DNA of 24,876 nt from a virus. The stretch is from positions 1 to 24,876 of IMG/VR virus record IMGVR_UViG_3300020438_000260. One strand, given 5' to 3'. The notes under the pieces were generated by a model. It was given only the letters and a program-made list of their open reading frames with translations, was not told where the DNA came from and searched no databases. The position numbers and the translations under genes were made by a program. Below are positions 1-6,205 of this stretch, piece by piece; position 1 is the first letter of the stretch; every line of letters begins with the position of its first letter.

Positions 1-194
1 GGATCATTTTGTAACCATGTCCAACCCCAACGTATTGCTAGGTATTCTAGTGTGGCATCAAACTTACGAACTGCCCAGGTTGCCATTCTTGTATCTTTGA
101 ACCAGAATAAAAATCCTGCACCAAGTACTGAACCAGCCAATGCTGTATAAATCCATAAGCGATTGCTCGCCATTTGTTCAATCATTTCCCACAT
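1..194 (-). CDS. Small membrane protein, 3'-truncated by window edge (holin candidate)
   Basis: The reading frame starts at the ATG complementary to 192-194 and stays open to the window edge, giving 64 residues so far. A GAGGGA Shine-Dalgarno lies just upstream and an ATAAATAC late-type promoter box lies at 219-226, so the start is well supported. Residues about 14-34 (LWIYTALAGSVLGAGFLFWF) form one clear hydrophobic transmembrane helix, followed by a basic, Trp-rich stretch. It is the last visible gene of the lysis cassette, after endolysin and spanins. Holins and pinholins are short membrane proteins often encoded beside these genes, so a holin role is a reasonable inference. No family motif proves it, and the C-terminus is not visible. 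Confidence 0.7.
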   Translation of the reverse strand, partial: MWEMIEQMASNRLWIYTALAGSVLGAGFLFWFKDTRMATWAVRKFDATLEYLAIRWGWTWLQND

Positions 195-218
195 AGTATT
201 CCCTCAATTATTATGTAT

Positions 219-226
219 GTATTTAT
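219..226 (-). promoter_or_regulatory. T4-late-like promoter box ATAAATAC
   Basis: On the minus strand this reads ATAAATAC, close to the T4 late promoter core TATAAATA. It sits 25 bases before the ATG of the small membrane protein, leaving room for a start site and the GAGGGA ribosome binding site. The same box occurs before other late genes at 3336-3343, 10556-10562 and 13600-13607. Confidence 0.5.
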
Positions 227-227
227 G

Positions 228-383
228 TCAGAATTCACAGGCTACACGAGCACCAGGGGTTACTTCGATATTAATATCGCCATCTACAGTTACTTTAGGG
301 TCGGGTTTGGCTTCGCACTTGATCTTGTCAGCACAACTACTGGTCAGTAGTATCAGTATCAATAGGCTGAACAGCGTTTTCAT
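228..383 (-). CDS. 51-aa lipoprotein overlapping the o-spanin gene
   Basis: This 51-residue ORF starts at an ATG at 383 and ends with TGA at 228. The N-terminus has Lys-2, a run of Leu/Ile (residues 4-13) and then TSSC with Cys-17, which resembles a signal-peptidase-II lipobox, although position -3 is Thr rather than the usual Leu. The mature part would be only about 35 residues, with two more cysteines (23 and 49). The gene overlaps the end of the o-spanin gene by 47 bases in another frame. It may be a second small outer-membrane lipoprotein of the lysis cassette, an Rz1-like partner or an unrelated lipoprotein. The sequence shows only a lipobox-like signal and context; function is not established. 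Confidence 0.6.
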   Translation of the reverse strand: MKTLFSLLILILLTSSCADKIKCEAKPDPKVTVDGDINIEVTPGARVACEF

Positions 384-717
384 AATATAATATAATTGCT
401 TTTTGCTGTTCTATGTAGCGTCTTAGTTCGGCAAAGTTTTTTGATAGGTTTTCGTAGTCTTTAACACTGATAGCAATGTATGAATCGCCACCGTTCTTTG
501 CCTCAAACTCTTTTTTGAATTCTTCTAAGTTTTCTTCAGGTGATACAACGTAAATCTTTATGTCGTTCATTTGCACAGGCTTGGGCATCGGAACAATAGG
601 TACTACAGTTTTTTCTAACTTAGTAACTACTTTAATTTCTGGCTCTTTATAAAAAGTACTACAACTACTCAGTAGGAGTGTTACCAGTAATAGACTCGAG
701 ATCTTTCCAAAGTTCAT
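337..717 (-). CDS. Outer-membrane spanin lipoprotein (o-spanin, Rz1-like)
   Basis: This 126-residue protein begins with a classical lipoprotein signal: hydrophobic residues 9-16 followed by the lipobox LSSC with Cys-19. After cleavage and lipidation it should sit in the inner leaflet of the outer membrane. A short Pro-rich segment (about residues 40-48, VVPIVPMPKPVQ) is typical of Rz1-type subunits, and residues 80-115 are charged and helical. The start lies inside the preceding i-spanin gene with a 53-base overlap in a different frame, the usual arrangement of two-component spanins. i- and o-spanin link inner and outer membranes and disrupt the outer membrane at the end of lysis. It is longer than lambda Rz1 (60 aa). 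The assignment rests on the lipobox, overlap and context, not on sequence identity. Confidence 0.75.
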   Translation of the reverse strand: MNFGKISSLLLVTLLLSSCSTFYKEPEIKVVTKLEKTVVPIVPMPKPVQMNDIKIYVVSPEENLEEFKKEFEAKNGGDSYIAISVKDYENLSKNFAELRRYIEQQKAIILYYENAVQPIDTDTTDQ

Positions 718-1051
718 CTGTTTTACCTTGCATTCTGTTTTGAATTAGCCCTGGCTTCTTATTAGCCAAGTGTGTTAAGTTATGCTTGTTTAGAGTAGCA
801 CGAAGTTCATCTCCGTACTGCTCTGATTTACTTAAATCTGTGTTTAGTTGATCAGTTAGTGTGTTTAGTCTAGCGTTATCTGCTTTTAGTGTTGCTAAAC
901 TTTGCTCGCTTGTTTCAATAGCACTTTCTAATTTAGCATTATTAAGTCGGGCAATTTCCAAATTGGATTGTAGTTGTTTTACATAAAACAATCCTCCTCC
1001 AGCCGCGGCTAGAACTATAAAAACTAATGCAATTTTTAATCCACTAAACAT
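665..1051 (-). CDS. Inner-membrane spanin (i-spanin, Rz-like)
   Basis: The protein has 128 residues. Residues about 5-25 form a single N-terminal transmembrane helix (KIALVFIVLAAAGGGLFYV), leaving the rest in the periplasm. Residues about 27-95 are a long amphipathic, coiled-coil-like helix rich in Leu, Ala, Glu and Lys, as in Rz proteins. The gene follows the endolysin with an 8-base gap, and its 3' end overlaps the lipoprotein gene by 53 bases. This topology and gene order match the i-spanin/o-spanin pair that fuses the inner and outer membranes after the wall is degraded. Spanin sequences diverge quickly, so the call relies on topology and position. Confidence 0.77.
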   Translation of the reverse strand: MFSGLKIALVFIVLAAAGGGLFYVKQLQSNLEIARLNNAKLESAIETSEQSLATLKADNARLNTLTDQLNTDLSKSEQYGDELRATLNKHNLTHLANKKPGLIQNRMQGKTDELWKDLESITGNTPTE

Positions 1052-1059
1052 ATTTGTAT

Positions 1060-1908
1060 TTACCCTAGTAACTTTCCCAGCGTCTTAGGTCCTACAATAC
1101 CGTCAGCAGTAAGTCCGTTTGAACTCTGCCATTCTTTAACAATACGTGCAGTACCTGGACCAAATATACCATCAGCAGGAGCAATATTAAGTTTTTCTTG
1201 TACTTCTGCAACTAATGGACCACGTGATCCTTGTTTAATTGTTTGATTGTAATCTGTTTCTGGTTCTTCAAAGTCGCCACCTAGTACATCCATTGCATGT
1301 AAGTAATGTTTCTTACGATCGTCTAAACCAATTGTGCCACCGTTAATACGTTTTGTAGCGCCAACAATGTCCATGTTATCACAATACTTGTTTAAGTTGT
1401 TTGTATCCCAGAACCAACATGCTGAGTCTAGTGCGCCTTTCTTAGTGCGTACATAGTCTACTGCCGCTTCTGGAGACATGTCCATTTCTTCTGCGAATTT
1501 TGTGTAGTTGTATCTACCAGTGAGTTGTAATATGCCGCCGCCTCTAAAACGCCAGCCATCTCCGCTGTCGGTGTCGCCATTGTCCATACGACCTGCATAT
1601 ATGACATTAGCAATTTTTTCTGGTTTTCTATGGTATGGGTTTGCATCTCGTCCTGCCCTCCTAAAATATTTAGGAAAAATTGTGTTAAGTGCTTTGGCGC
1701 TATAATTTAAGTTTTCACTTAGTACTCTAAAGCCGCCGGACTCATGTCCACACTGTGCTACAAACATTGCTACACGCTCTGCTGTGTTTACTTCCCATAA
1801 AGGAAGAATTTCACACATTGCTTTGTACCAATCTTTCCAGTCATCTCTATGGATTAACTCTTCAGCCATCCATTCTTCGAAATCAAATTTAAAGTGTTCT
1901 TTAGCCAT
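1060..1908 (-). CDS. Endolysin: GH19-type lysozyme/chitinase fold plus peptidoglycan-binding domain
   Basis: This 282-residue endolysin cleaves peptidoglycan. Residues about 40-205 resemble the GH19 chitinase-like lysozyme domain: FVAQCGHESGGF places the likely catalytic Glu at 56, a second acidic candidate is Glu-65 (LSEN), and residues 119-135 (RFRGGGILQLTGRYNY) are the conserved substrate-cleft segment. Residues about 224-281 form a PG_binding_1 module (QGSRGPLVAEVQEKL, ADGIFGPGT, ADGIVGPKTLGKLL). No signal peptide is visible, so release should depend on a holin. The start overlaps the stop of the Cys-rich gene as TAATG, implying translational coupling, and the spanin genes follow directly. 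The catalytic domain at the N-terminus with the binding domain at the C-terminus is a common order. Confidence 0.92.
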   Translation of the reverse strand: MAKEHFKFDFEEWMAEELIHRDDWKDWYKAMCEILPLWEVNTAERVAMFVAQCGHESGGFRVLSENLNYSAKALNTIFPKYFRRAGRDANPYHRKPEKIANVIYAGRMDNGDTDSGDGWRFRGGGILQLTGRYNYTKFAEEMDMSPEAAVDYVRTKKGALDSACWFWDTNNLNKYCDNMDIVGATKRINGGTIGLDDRKKHYLHAMDVLGGDFEEPETDYNQTIKQGSRGPLVAEVQEKLNIAPADGIFGPGTARIVKEWQSSNGLTADGIVGPKTLGKLLG

Positions 1909-2057
1909 TATTTTGTATCCTTATTTTCGCAGTCTTCACATCTGCAACTTTTACACACTTCTATCGAATAACCCCGATCATCATAATCCGTAGTTTGTCG
2001 ATAAAAAGGTGTTCCACAATGCTTACCGTGACCGCAATTTTTACAACTATCATTCAT
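1908..2057 (-). CDS. 49-aa Cys-rich mini-protein (putative zinc-binding)
   Basis: This ORF encodes 49 residues from the ATG at 2057 to TAA at 1908-1910, whose last base is the A of the endolysin ATG. It has seven Cys and two or three His: CKNCGHGKHC near the N-terminus (residues 5-14) and CKSCRCEDC near the C-terminus (residues 35-43). Two such CxxC-type clusters about 25 residues apart could form a zinc knuckle or zinc ribbon. The TAATG overlap suggests it is co-translated with the endolysin. A second in-frame ATG lies two codons downstream and no strong Shine-Dalgarno is visible. I do not recognise the family and assign no function. Confidence 0.65.
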   Translation of the reverse strand: MNDSCKNCGHGKHCGTPFYRQTTDYDDRGYSIEVCKSCRCEDCENKDTK

Positions 2058-2061
2058 GTAG

Positions 2062-2069
2062 GTATTTAT
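2062..2069 (-). promoter_or_regulatory. Possible late promoter box ATAAATAC before the lysis genes
   Basis: The minus strand reads AATAAATAC here, between the stop of the 237-aa gene and the start of the 49-aa gene. The box is only four bases before that ATG, so a T4-like start site would fall at or just inside the gene. It would serve the endolysin better than the mini-protein. The sequence match is good but the geometry is poor. Confidence 0.3.
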
Positions 2070-2782
2070 TAAAGGCGTTTTAGAACTAGTGCAGAATCGG
2101 CATTTTCAAACATTAATTTATCACCGTATTTTGTAATATTATAATCACCTACGTACTTACACAAATATATAATTTCTGCAAACTCATTTACATTAATTTT
2201 TTCATCTAACCTGTTTAAAATTTCTTCTTTAGATCCGTAATCTTGAAATTCAAATACTAATGGATCTGCATATGCTTTTTTAAGACGTAATTGATTGTCA
2301 CGCATATCAATTTCTTCTAAGTAACTATTGTTAAAAAAATTCTTATAGTTATCTAAGTTACTTTCATTAACCTTTTGCTCGTATGCTTTTGGGTCTTGTG
2401 GTATATTAGATTCTAATGTTTCTTTGTCTAATGGCTTACTTCTAAAATTCTTATAATAACGGAACTTAAAACTATCAATATTTCCTAATTTACCAACACC
2501 GTCTGTAATTTCTAAAATATTATCAGATATATGTCTGTTACGTTCTAGTTCAACAAATACTTTATATGTACCATCTGATTGTTCACCTGCTGTAGAATCT
2601 GCATCTAATACAAACTCGTAACCTTTTTCGATAAAATTCATAAGATCATCAGCGGCGTGTTTTTCGTTTACACTAAAACTTAATGTAACAATATCTTTAT
2701 CGTCACCCATTTTTGATTTAAAACTGTCAATCTCAAAAATATGATCAACGCAATCTTTTAAGTCGCCTATGCGTAATCCCAT
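2069..2782 (-). CDS. Uncharacterised phage protein, 237 aa
   Basis: The protein has 237 residues, is acidic and Asn/Asp/Lys-rich, and shows no signal peptide or transmembrane segment. It begins MGLRIGDLKDCVDHIFEIDSF, and its first 110 residues look like an alpha/beta domain with alternating strands. The second half is charged and helical, and the last 50 residues are again strand-like. Its start overlaps the stop of the upstream 175-aa gene by one base (TAATG), so the two are probably co-translated and may act together. Position between a late promoter and the lysis genes suggests a late product, possibly virion-associated. I do not recognise a family. Confidence 0.75.
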   Translation of the reverse strand: MGLRIGDLKDCVDHIFEIDSFKSKMGDDKDIVTLSFSVNEKHAADDLMNFIEKGYEFVLDADSTAGEQSDGTYKVFVELERNRHISDNILEITDGVGKLGNIDSFKFRYYKNFRSKPLDKETLESNIPQDPKAYEQKVNESNLDNYKNFFNNSYLEEIDMRDNQLRLKKAYADPLVFEFQDYGSKEEILNRLDEKINVNEFAEIIYLCKYVGDYNITKYGDKLMFENADSALVLKRL

Positions 2783-3309
2783 TATACTGCTTCCTCTGCT
2801 GGTGCTACTGCGGCCGCCGTGTCTGCTGGTTGCATTTCTTGCTGTGCTTGTGCTGATGCATCAACTGCTGGCTCTGTATTAAAGTTTTGCATTTCTTCTT
2901 GACCACTAAACATATCAACAATTAGTTTCTTAGGCATTTGGATCTTAACTACCCAAATTTCTTTACGGTCTAGTTTGCCTTTTTTAGTACCAGGACGAAT
3001 ATCGTCTGGCTTGCGAATCTTTCTTGGAATTGTAATAGAATCTTTTTTGTAAAAAACTTTACAGTCATAATCTAATAGACGTTTGCCGCCCATCGGATCA
3101 GGCATATTGTCGCGGGTCCACATAAACGAACAACTTACCCAATGTCTATCAATTTCAGGACCAGCAAGCAATTCGCCATCTTCCCAATTATCGTAAACAT
3201 ATATGTCTAATTCGTCTAGTACTCTTTCAAAGTCTTTAAGAACAGCAAAGGCAGTATTACTTTCGTATATACCTTCTACATTCTTAACTAAGTCGTAAAT
3301 ATCTTCCAT
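2782..3309 (-). CDS. Uncharacterised phage protein with Ala/Gln-rich tail, 175 aa
   Basis: This 175-residue soluble protein has a folded part (about residues 1-138) rich in aromatic and charged residues, including DNWEDGELLAGPEIDRHWVS and a basic stretch RKIRKPDDIRPGTKKGK. The last ~35 residues are a low-complexity Ala/Gln/Glu/Pro tail that is probably disordered. An AAAGAGA-like ribosome binding site precedes the ATG, and an ATAAATAA late-type box lies about 26 bases upstream, so this is the first gene of the leftward late operon. It is joined to the 237-aa gene by TAATG. The family and role are not recognised. Confidence 0.75.
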   Translation of the reverse strand: MEDIYDLVKNVEGIYESNTAFAVLKDFERVLDELDIYVYDNWEDGELLAGPEIDRHWVSCSFMWTRDNMPDPMGGKRLLDYDCKVFYKKDSITIPRKIRKPDDIRPGTKKGKLDRKEIWVVKIQMPKKLIVDMFSGQEEMQNFNTEPAVDASAQAQQEMQPADTAAAVAPAEEAV

Positions 3310-3335
3310 TTGAAATCTCTTTCATTCTTATACTG

Positions 3336-3343
3336 TTATTTAT
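3336..3343 (-). promoter_or_regulatory. T4-late-like promoter box with CAGTATAAG downstream
   Basis: On the minus strand this reads GATAAATAACAGTATAAG. The ATAAATA core lies 26 bases before the ATG of the 175-aa gene and should start the late operon that includes the lysis genes. The following CAGTATAAG also follows the box at 13600-13607, which strengthens both. Confidence 0.55.
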
Positions 3344-3369
3344 CGTATTAAATGAGTTAAGTTGTCTTA

Positions 3370-3399
3370 TTGGTAACTGGTAAACTAGGTAAATACAAT
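3370..3399 (+). promoter_or_regulatory. Candidate phoH promoter in the divergent intergenic region
   Basis: TTGGTA (3370-3375) and TACAAT (3394-3399) are separated by 18 bases, a moderate sigma70-like match in the right place for phoH. The same stretch holds GGTAA three times (3372, 3379 and 3388), ending in GTAAATAC (3389-3396), which also resembles the phage late box. Which element is used cannot be decided from sequence. Confidence 0.35.
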
Positions 3400-3434
3400 G
3401 TAGGGCAAATGCTTCTACTGCATAAAGACCCTAC
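3400..3434 (+). promoter_or_regulatory. Nested hairpin in the phoH leader
   Basis: GTAGGG (3400-3405) pairs with CCCTAC (3429-3434), and ATGC (3409-3412) inside the loop can pair with GCAT (3420-3423). The hairpin ends 12 bases before the strong AGGAGG ribosome binding site (3447-3452). It could protect the transcript or modulate phoH translation. If transcription starts near 3405, the left arm would be missing from the RNA. Confidence 0.3.
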
Positions 3435-3457
3435 TCCATACCCAATAGGAGGACTAA

Positions 3458-4180
3458 ATGGGAGCAAAAAGAAAAGCGAAAACTTCGCACAAAAACTTCA
3501 ACAATAATGTTGTTGAACTTAATTCTTTTACAAAGAAAAAACAATCCGTAACAATACTTCCCCGCAATAAAAACCAAGAACAATACGTGCTTAAACTGTT
3601 AGAGCCATCGAAAGACATAGTCTTTGGCATCGGCCCGGCAGGAACAGGTAAAACTCTGTTGGCCGTACAGGTAGCGGTGAAGTTATTCAAAGAAGGTAAA
3701 GTAGATAAGATTATTGTCACCAGACCAGCAGTGTCAGTTGATGAAGATCTAGGACACTTACCTGGTACATTAGAGCAAAAAATGGCTCCGTGGACTAGAC
3801 CTATTTTTGATGTGTTACGTGAATATTTTAATGCTCGCGAAATAGAAGGCATGATAGAAGAAGGTATTATTGAAATAGCACCTTTGGCTTATATGCGTGG
3901 CAGAACCTTTAAACATAGTTTTATACTTGCAGACGAAATGCAAAATGCAACACCCAACCAGATGAAGATGTTATTAACACGTTTAGGAGAAGGCTCAATG
4001 ATGGCGGTAACAGGCGATTTAAATCAGGCTGATCGTATAAGTGATAATGGATTGATTAATTTTACACAATTACTAAAAAACAGCGATACGTCACACCTGG
4101 ACATAGTCCAATTTGCAAAGGGAGATATAGAAAGACACAACGCAGTCAAAGAAGTTCTCGAAGTTTACGGGGACGGATAA
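3458..4180 (+). CDS. phoH: PhoH-like ATPase
   Basis: This 240-residue protein is a PhoH-family P-loop ATPase. The Walker A motif GPAGTGKT is at residues 59-66, VTRPAVSVDEDLGHLPGTLE at 88-107 is a PhoH signature, and the Walker B ILADEMQNA follows at 157-165 with GDLNQAD at 187-193. The first ~40 residues are Lys/Asn-rich and variable. An AGGAGG ribosome binding site five bases before the ATG fixes the start. phoH is widespread in marine phages; related bacterial proteins are linked to phosphate stress and RNA metabolism, but its phage role is unsettled. It is the only plus-strand gene here, divergent from the late operon on its left and convergent with the replication operon on its right. Confidence 0.93.
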   Translation: MGAKRKAKTSHKNFNNNVVELNSFTKKKQSVTILPRNKNQEQYVLKLLEPSKDIVFGIGPAGTGKTLLAVQVAVKLFKEGKVDKIIVTRPAVSVDEDLGHLPGTLEQKMAPWTRPIFDVLREYFNAREIEGMIEEGIIEIAPLAYMRGRTFKHSFILADEMQNATPNQMKMLLTRLGEGSMMAVTGDLNQADRISDNGLINFTQLLKNSDTSHLDIVQFAKGDIERHNAVKEVLEVYGDG

Positions 4181-4189
4181 AATTAAAAG

Positions 4190-4210
4190 AAGGGGGCTTT
4201 ATGCCCCTTT
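4190..4210. terminator. Hairpin terminator between convergent phoH and the replication operon
   Basis: AAGGGGGC (4190-4197) pairs with GCCCCTTT (4203-4210) around a five-base loop, giving an eight-pair GC-rich stem with one G-T pair. For minus-strand transcripts the stem is followed by TTCTTTTAATTTT, a good U-tract. For phoH the stem comes ten bases after the stop but has only TTT at its end. It should terminate the minus-strand operon strongly and phoH less well. The left arm overlaps the stop codon region of the 74-aa gene. Confidence 0.75.
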
Positions 4211-4423
4211 CACCCTTGCTAATAAAAACTCATTTTTTGTATAGACAAATTTCCAATACGAACTTTTCATAGGCGGTTTACCGTTTTGATCATAGTAAGT
4301 ATAACGAATAGTATATTTGTTTAACCATATCAACTTTCCACTATTACTACGTATAGGCCACCAAGCAAACTTGTCCTCATAAGAATGTTGCGGATCATCT
4401 TTTCGCCAGTTGGCACCCATCAT
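4199..4423 (-). CDS. Uncharacterised 74-aa protein downstream of thyX
   Basis: This 74-residue protein is basic and strikingly aromatic (many Trp and Tyr, e.g. YTIRYTYYDQNGK and SSYWKFVY), which suggests a small beta-rich fold. Its ATG overlaps the thyX stop as ATGA and there is no good Shine-Dalgarno of its own, so translation is probably coupled to thyX. A second in-frame Met follows directly. The stop codon lies in the terminator hairpin, making this the last gene of the operon. No family is recognised. Confidence 0.65.
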   Translation of the reverse strand: MMGANWRKDDPQHSYEDKFAWWPIRSNSGKLIWLNKYTIRYTYYDQNGKPPMKSSYWKFVYTKNEFLLARVKGA

Positions 4424-5097
4424 AGGCTGTCTGCGATAGGAAAGATTTCTGCGATAACTTTAGCACATGCTACAGCCACATCCATATGTTCTTTTTGTGT
4501 ACCATTAGCACTACGTAAATCAATATAGTGTACCCAACTACGTATTGTGCCATTCATATATAGGCGTGTTTTTGTTAAACCTTCTGGTAGTACCTTACGT
4601 GCTACTTCTTTAGCAATACCATTAGCAATAGCCCAGTCATATGCTCGACCTGCTGTATAAATTACATCTTGTTGCTTTTCTTCCCAACCAACAATAAGTT
4701 CGGCCATACCTTCTTCAGCGATATCAACTTCAATTGAATTTTGTCTATTTTTATTATCTTGTAAACGTGCTTCACTAGTAACAAATACTTCTTTCATTTC
4801 ATTTGGATTTGCATAACGCTGTGAAAACTCTTGGAATGCAAAACTACGATGACGTACAATTTGATGTGCAATATCGCGAGTTGTTTCAATTTCAATAACA
4901 GCATTGACCATTTCTAAAGGTGACCAATGTTGATGTTTGATCAAATACTTAATTAAACGTTCACTTGTTTCTGTGTTGATCTGTGCGGCAGGATTTGATA
5001 CCTTTGCACAAAATGCAATTAATTCTTGCAGATCTGTTAAACCTTCTGCTTCAAACTCATCTGTTGCTTTACTATAACTTACTAATCTAGCGGCCAT
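4420..5097 (-). CDS. thyX: Flavin-dependent thymidylate synthase ThyX
   Basis: ThyX methylates dUMP to dTMP using methylenetetrahydrofolate and reduced FAD, supplying thymidine for phage DNA synthesis. The 225-residue length is normal. The ThyX signature RHRX7S is present as RHRSFAFQEFSQRY (residues 82-95; R82, H83, R84, S92), and the C-terminal part has the conserved GLTKTRLYMNGTIRSWVHYI region that binds nucleotide and folate. The start overlaps the end of the upstream coiled-coil gene by 16 bases, and the stop overlaps the 74-aa gene as ATGA. It sits in the sigma70-driven operon with the clamp loader, fitting an early or middle role in nucleotide supply. Confidence 0.95.
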   Translation of the reverse strand: MAARLVSYSKATDEFEAEGLTDLQELIAFCAKVSNPAAQINTETSERLIKYLIKHQHWSPLEMVNAVIEIETTRDIAHQIVRHRSFAFQEFSQRYANPNEMKEVFVTSEARLQDNKNRQNSIEVDIAEEGMAELIVGWEEKQQDVIYTAGRAYDWAIANGIAKEVARKVLPEGLTKTRLYMNGTIRSWVHYIDLRSANGTQKEHMDVAVACAKVIAEIFPIADSL

Positions 5098-5264
5098 GGC
5101 GCTTTCCCTTCTAGTTCTTCAATACGTCTTTTAATAAAACCTATTGCTGTGTGTATATGTCCCGTGTCATGTTCTCGTAACAGGGTTTTGTAGTATTCTA
5201 CTTCTTCTCGTAATACGTCTAAGCGTACTATATCATTTATTAGTTTTTTATTCTTAGTCACCAT
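5082..5264 (-). CDS. Small coiled-coil protein, 60 aa
   Basis: From the ATG at 5264 this encodes 60 residues beginning [20 protein letters not shown]. It is highly charged and helical with Leu/Ile spacing suggestive of a short coiled coil, and ends in KAPWPLD. A GGAG lies upstream of this start, which overlaps the ferredoxin stop by 11 bases. A longer version starting at 5312 (76 aa) is open but would overlap ferredoxin by 59 bases, so the shorter start is preferred. The 3' end overlaps thyX by 16 bases. No family is recognised. Confidence 0.6.
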   Translation of the reverse strand: MVTKNKKLINDIVRLDVLREEVEYYKTLLREHDTGHIHTAIGFIKRRIEELEGKAPWPLD

Positions 5265-5610
5265 TTCCTGGTTTCTCCGAGAAATGGTTTTCAAACTTAT
5301 TTGGAACTCCATTCATCTCTTCTGCTTCTTCTGGTGTTGGTTTGTCGTCATGTACTGCTGTAACTACAGGCCAAAGATCTGAATACTTAGAATTAATATT
5401 CATCCATTTATCTAACTCTGTTCCTTTTAATGTATGATCTGCAACAATAGCATCTGCCGGGCATTCCGGCTCACACACTCCACAATCGATACATTCGTCT
5501 GGATTAATAACAAGCATGTTTTCACCTTCATAAAAACAATCTACAGGACATACTTCGACACAATCCATATGTTTACATTTAACGCAATTATCAACTACTA
5601 GATATGTCAT
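5254..5610 (-). CDS. 7Fe ferredoxin ([3Fe-4S][4Fe-4S], FdxA / Azotobacter FdI type)
   Basis: The start at 5610 is fixed by an AGGAG ribosome binding site; a longer frame to 5676 would run into the oxygenase gene. The 118-residue protein closely follows the 7Fe ferredoxin pattern: Cys at 9, 12, 17, 21 and 25 ([20 protein letters not shown]) and Cys at 40, 43, 46 and 50 ([17 protein letters not shown]). This spacing matches Azotobacter FdI as I recall it, with every cluster ligand present. The remaining ~65 residues form the acidic C-terminal extension usual in this type. Such ferredoxins are low-potential electron carriers. In a phage it is probably an auxiliary metabolic gene; the neighbouring 2OG-Fe oxygenase and flavin-using ThyX are possible but unproven electron consumers. 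Confidence 0.92.
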   Translation of the reverse strand: MTYLVVDNCVKCKHMDCVEVCPVDCFYEGENMLVINPDECIDCGVCEPECPADAIVADHTLKGTELDKWMNINSKYSDLWPVVTAVHDDKPTPEEAEEMNGVPNKFENHFSEKPGNGD

Positions 5611-5617
5611 ATTACTC

Positions 5618-6205
5618 CTATTTTTGTGGTGCTTCAAATAACCATGTTGTAATAATATACTTATTAGAAGTTCCAATAGGAGGATTGCCTCTATGTGTAT
5701 GTGTCCAATCTGCTGGAAATACTAACAACCTACCTTCTTTAGCATTAACACGTTTATTTTGATATAAAAATTCTGTTTCGCCTGCATTAGGAATATCATT
5801 AAGATATAATTGACAAACAAGTTTACGCTTTGAATATTCGCCTAGTCCTTCGTAATGCCAAGTGTGAAATCCGCCGCCCGGTTTAATTCTTTTCATTTTC
5901 AATTCTTCGCCTGCTAAAGGTGTCTGGCTTAGAATACTAAAGTTATCTTGATATAAAGGAATTACTTTTTCCCAAAGAACTTGAAAAAAGTATTCTGTAT
6001 AATATTTGCGTACATATTGTATAGTATCAGGATTGTTAAGAAAGATAGCATCTTGATCTACACTGTGTTTTAGTTCTTTTGGTTTTTGAACCATTGGTAA
6101 ATCTGAACTTGATTCAAAAAATTTAATTAGTTCTTTAATATATTGTGGATCAAATACATCTTCAAATATACCTATAAATCCATCAAATTCTACTTTTGGT
6201 TCCAT
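5618..6205 (-). CDS. 2-oxoglutarate/Fe(II)-dependent oxygenase
   Basis: This 195-residue protein has the double-stranded beta-helix features of 2OG-Fe(II) oxygenases of the prolyl-4-hydroxylase-like group. Likely metal ligands are His-117 and Glu-119 in FHTWHYEG (an HxE variant of HxD/E) and a distal His at 169 or 171 in [16 protein letters not shown] at 142-146 and Lys-182 are in the places expected for the core and for 2-oxoglutarate binding. The substrate cannot be inferred; marine T4-like phages often carry such genes. Its ATG overlaps the clamp-loader stop by one base (TAATG), and the ferredoxin starts seven bases after its end. Confidence 0.87.
   Translation of the reverse strand: MEPKVEFDGFIGIFEDVFDPQYIKELIKFFESSSDLPMVQKPKELKHSVDQDAIFLNNPDTIQYVRKYYTEYFFQVLWEKVIPLYQDNFSILSQTPLAGEELKMKRIKPGGGFHTWHYEGLGEYSKRKLVCQLYLNDIPNAGETEFLYQNKRVNAKEGRLLVFPADWTHTHRGNPPIGTSNKYIITTWLFEAPQK

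Noticed and set aside
1056-1063. GTAAATAC resembling the late promoter box before the i-spanin gene
   Set aside because: It is only five bases before the i-spanin start and partly within the endolysin end; no room for a leader.
3454-3852. 132-codon frame on the minus strand opposite phoH
   Set aside because: It lies wholly antisense to a well-identified gene with Walker motifs and has no ribosome binding site.
5254-5676. Longer ferredoxin start at 5676
   Set aside because: The extra 22 residues overlap the oxygenase gene and are unlike ferredoxins, while ATG 5610 has an AGGAG site.
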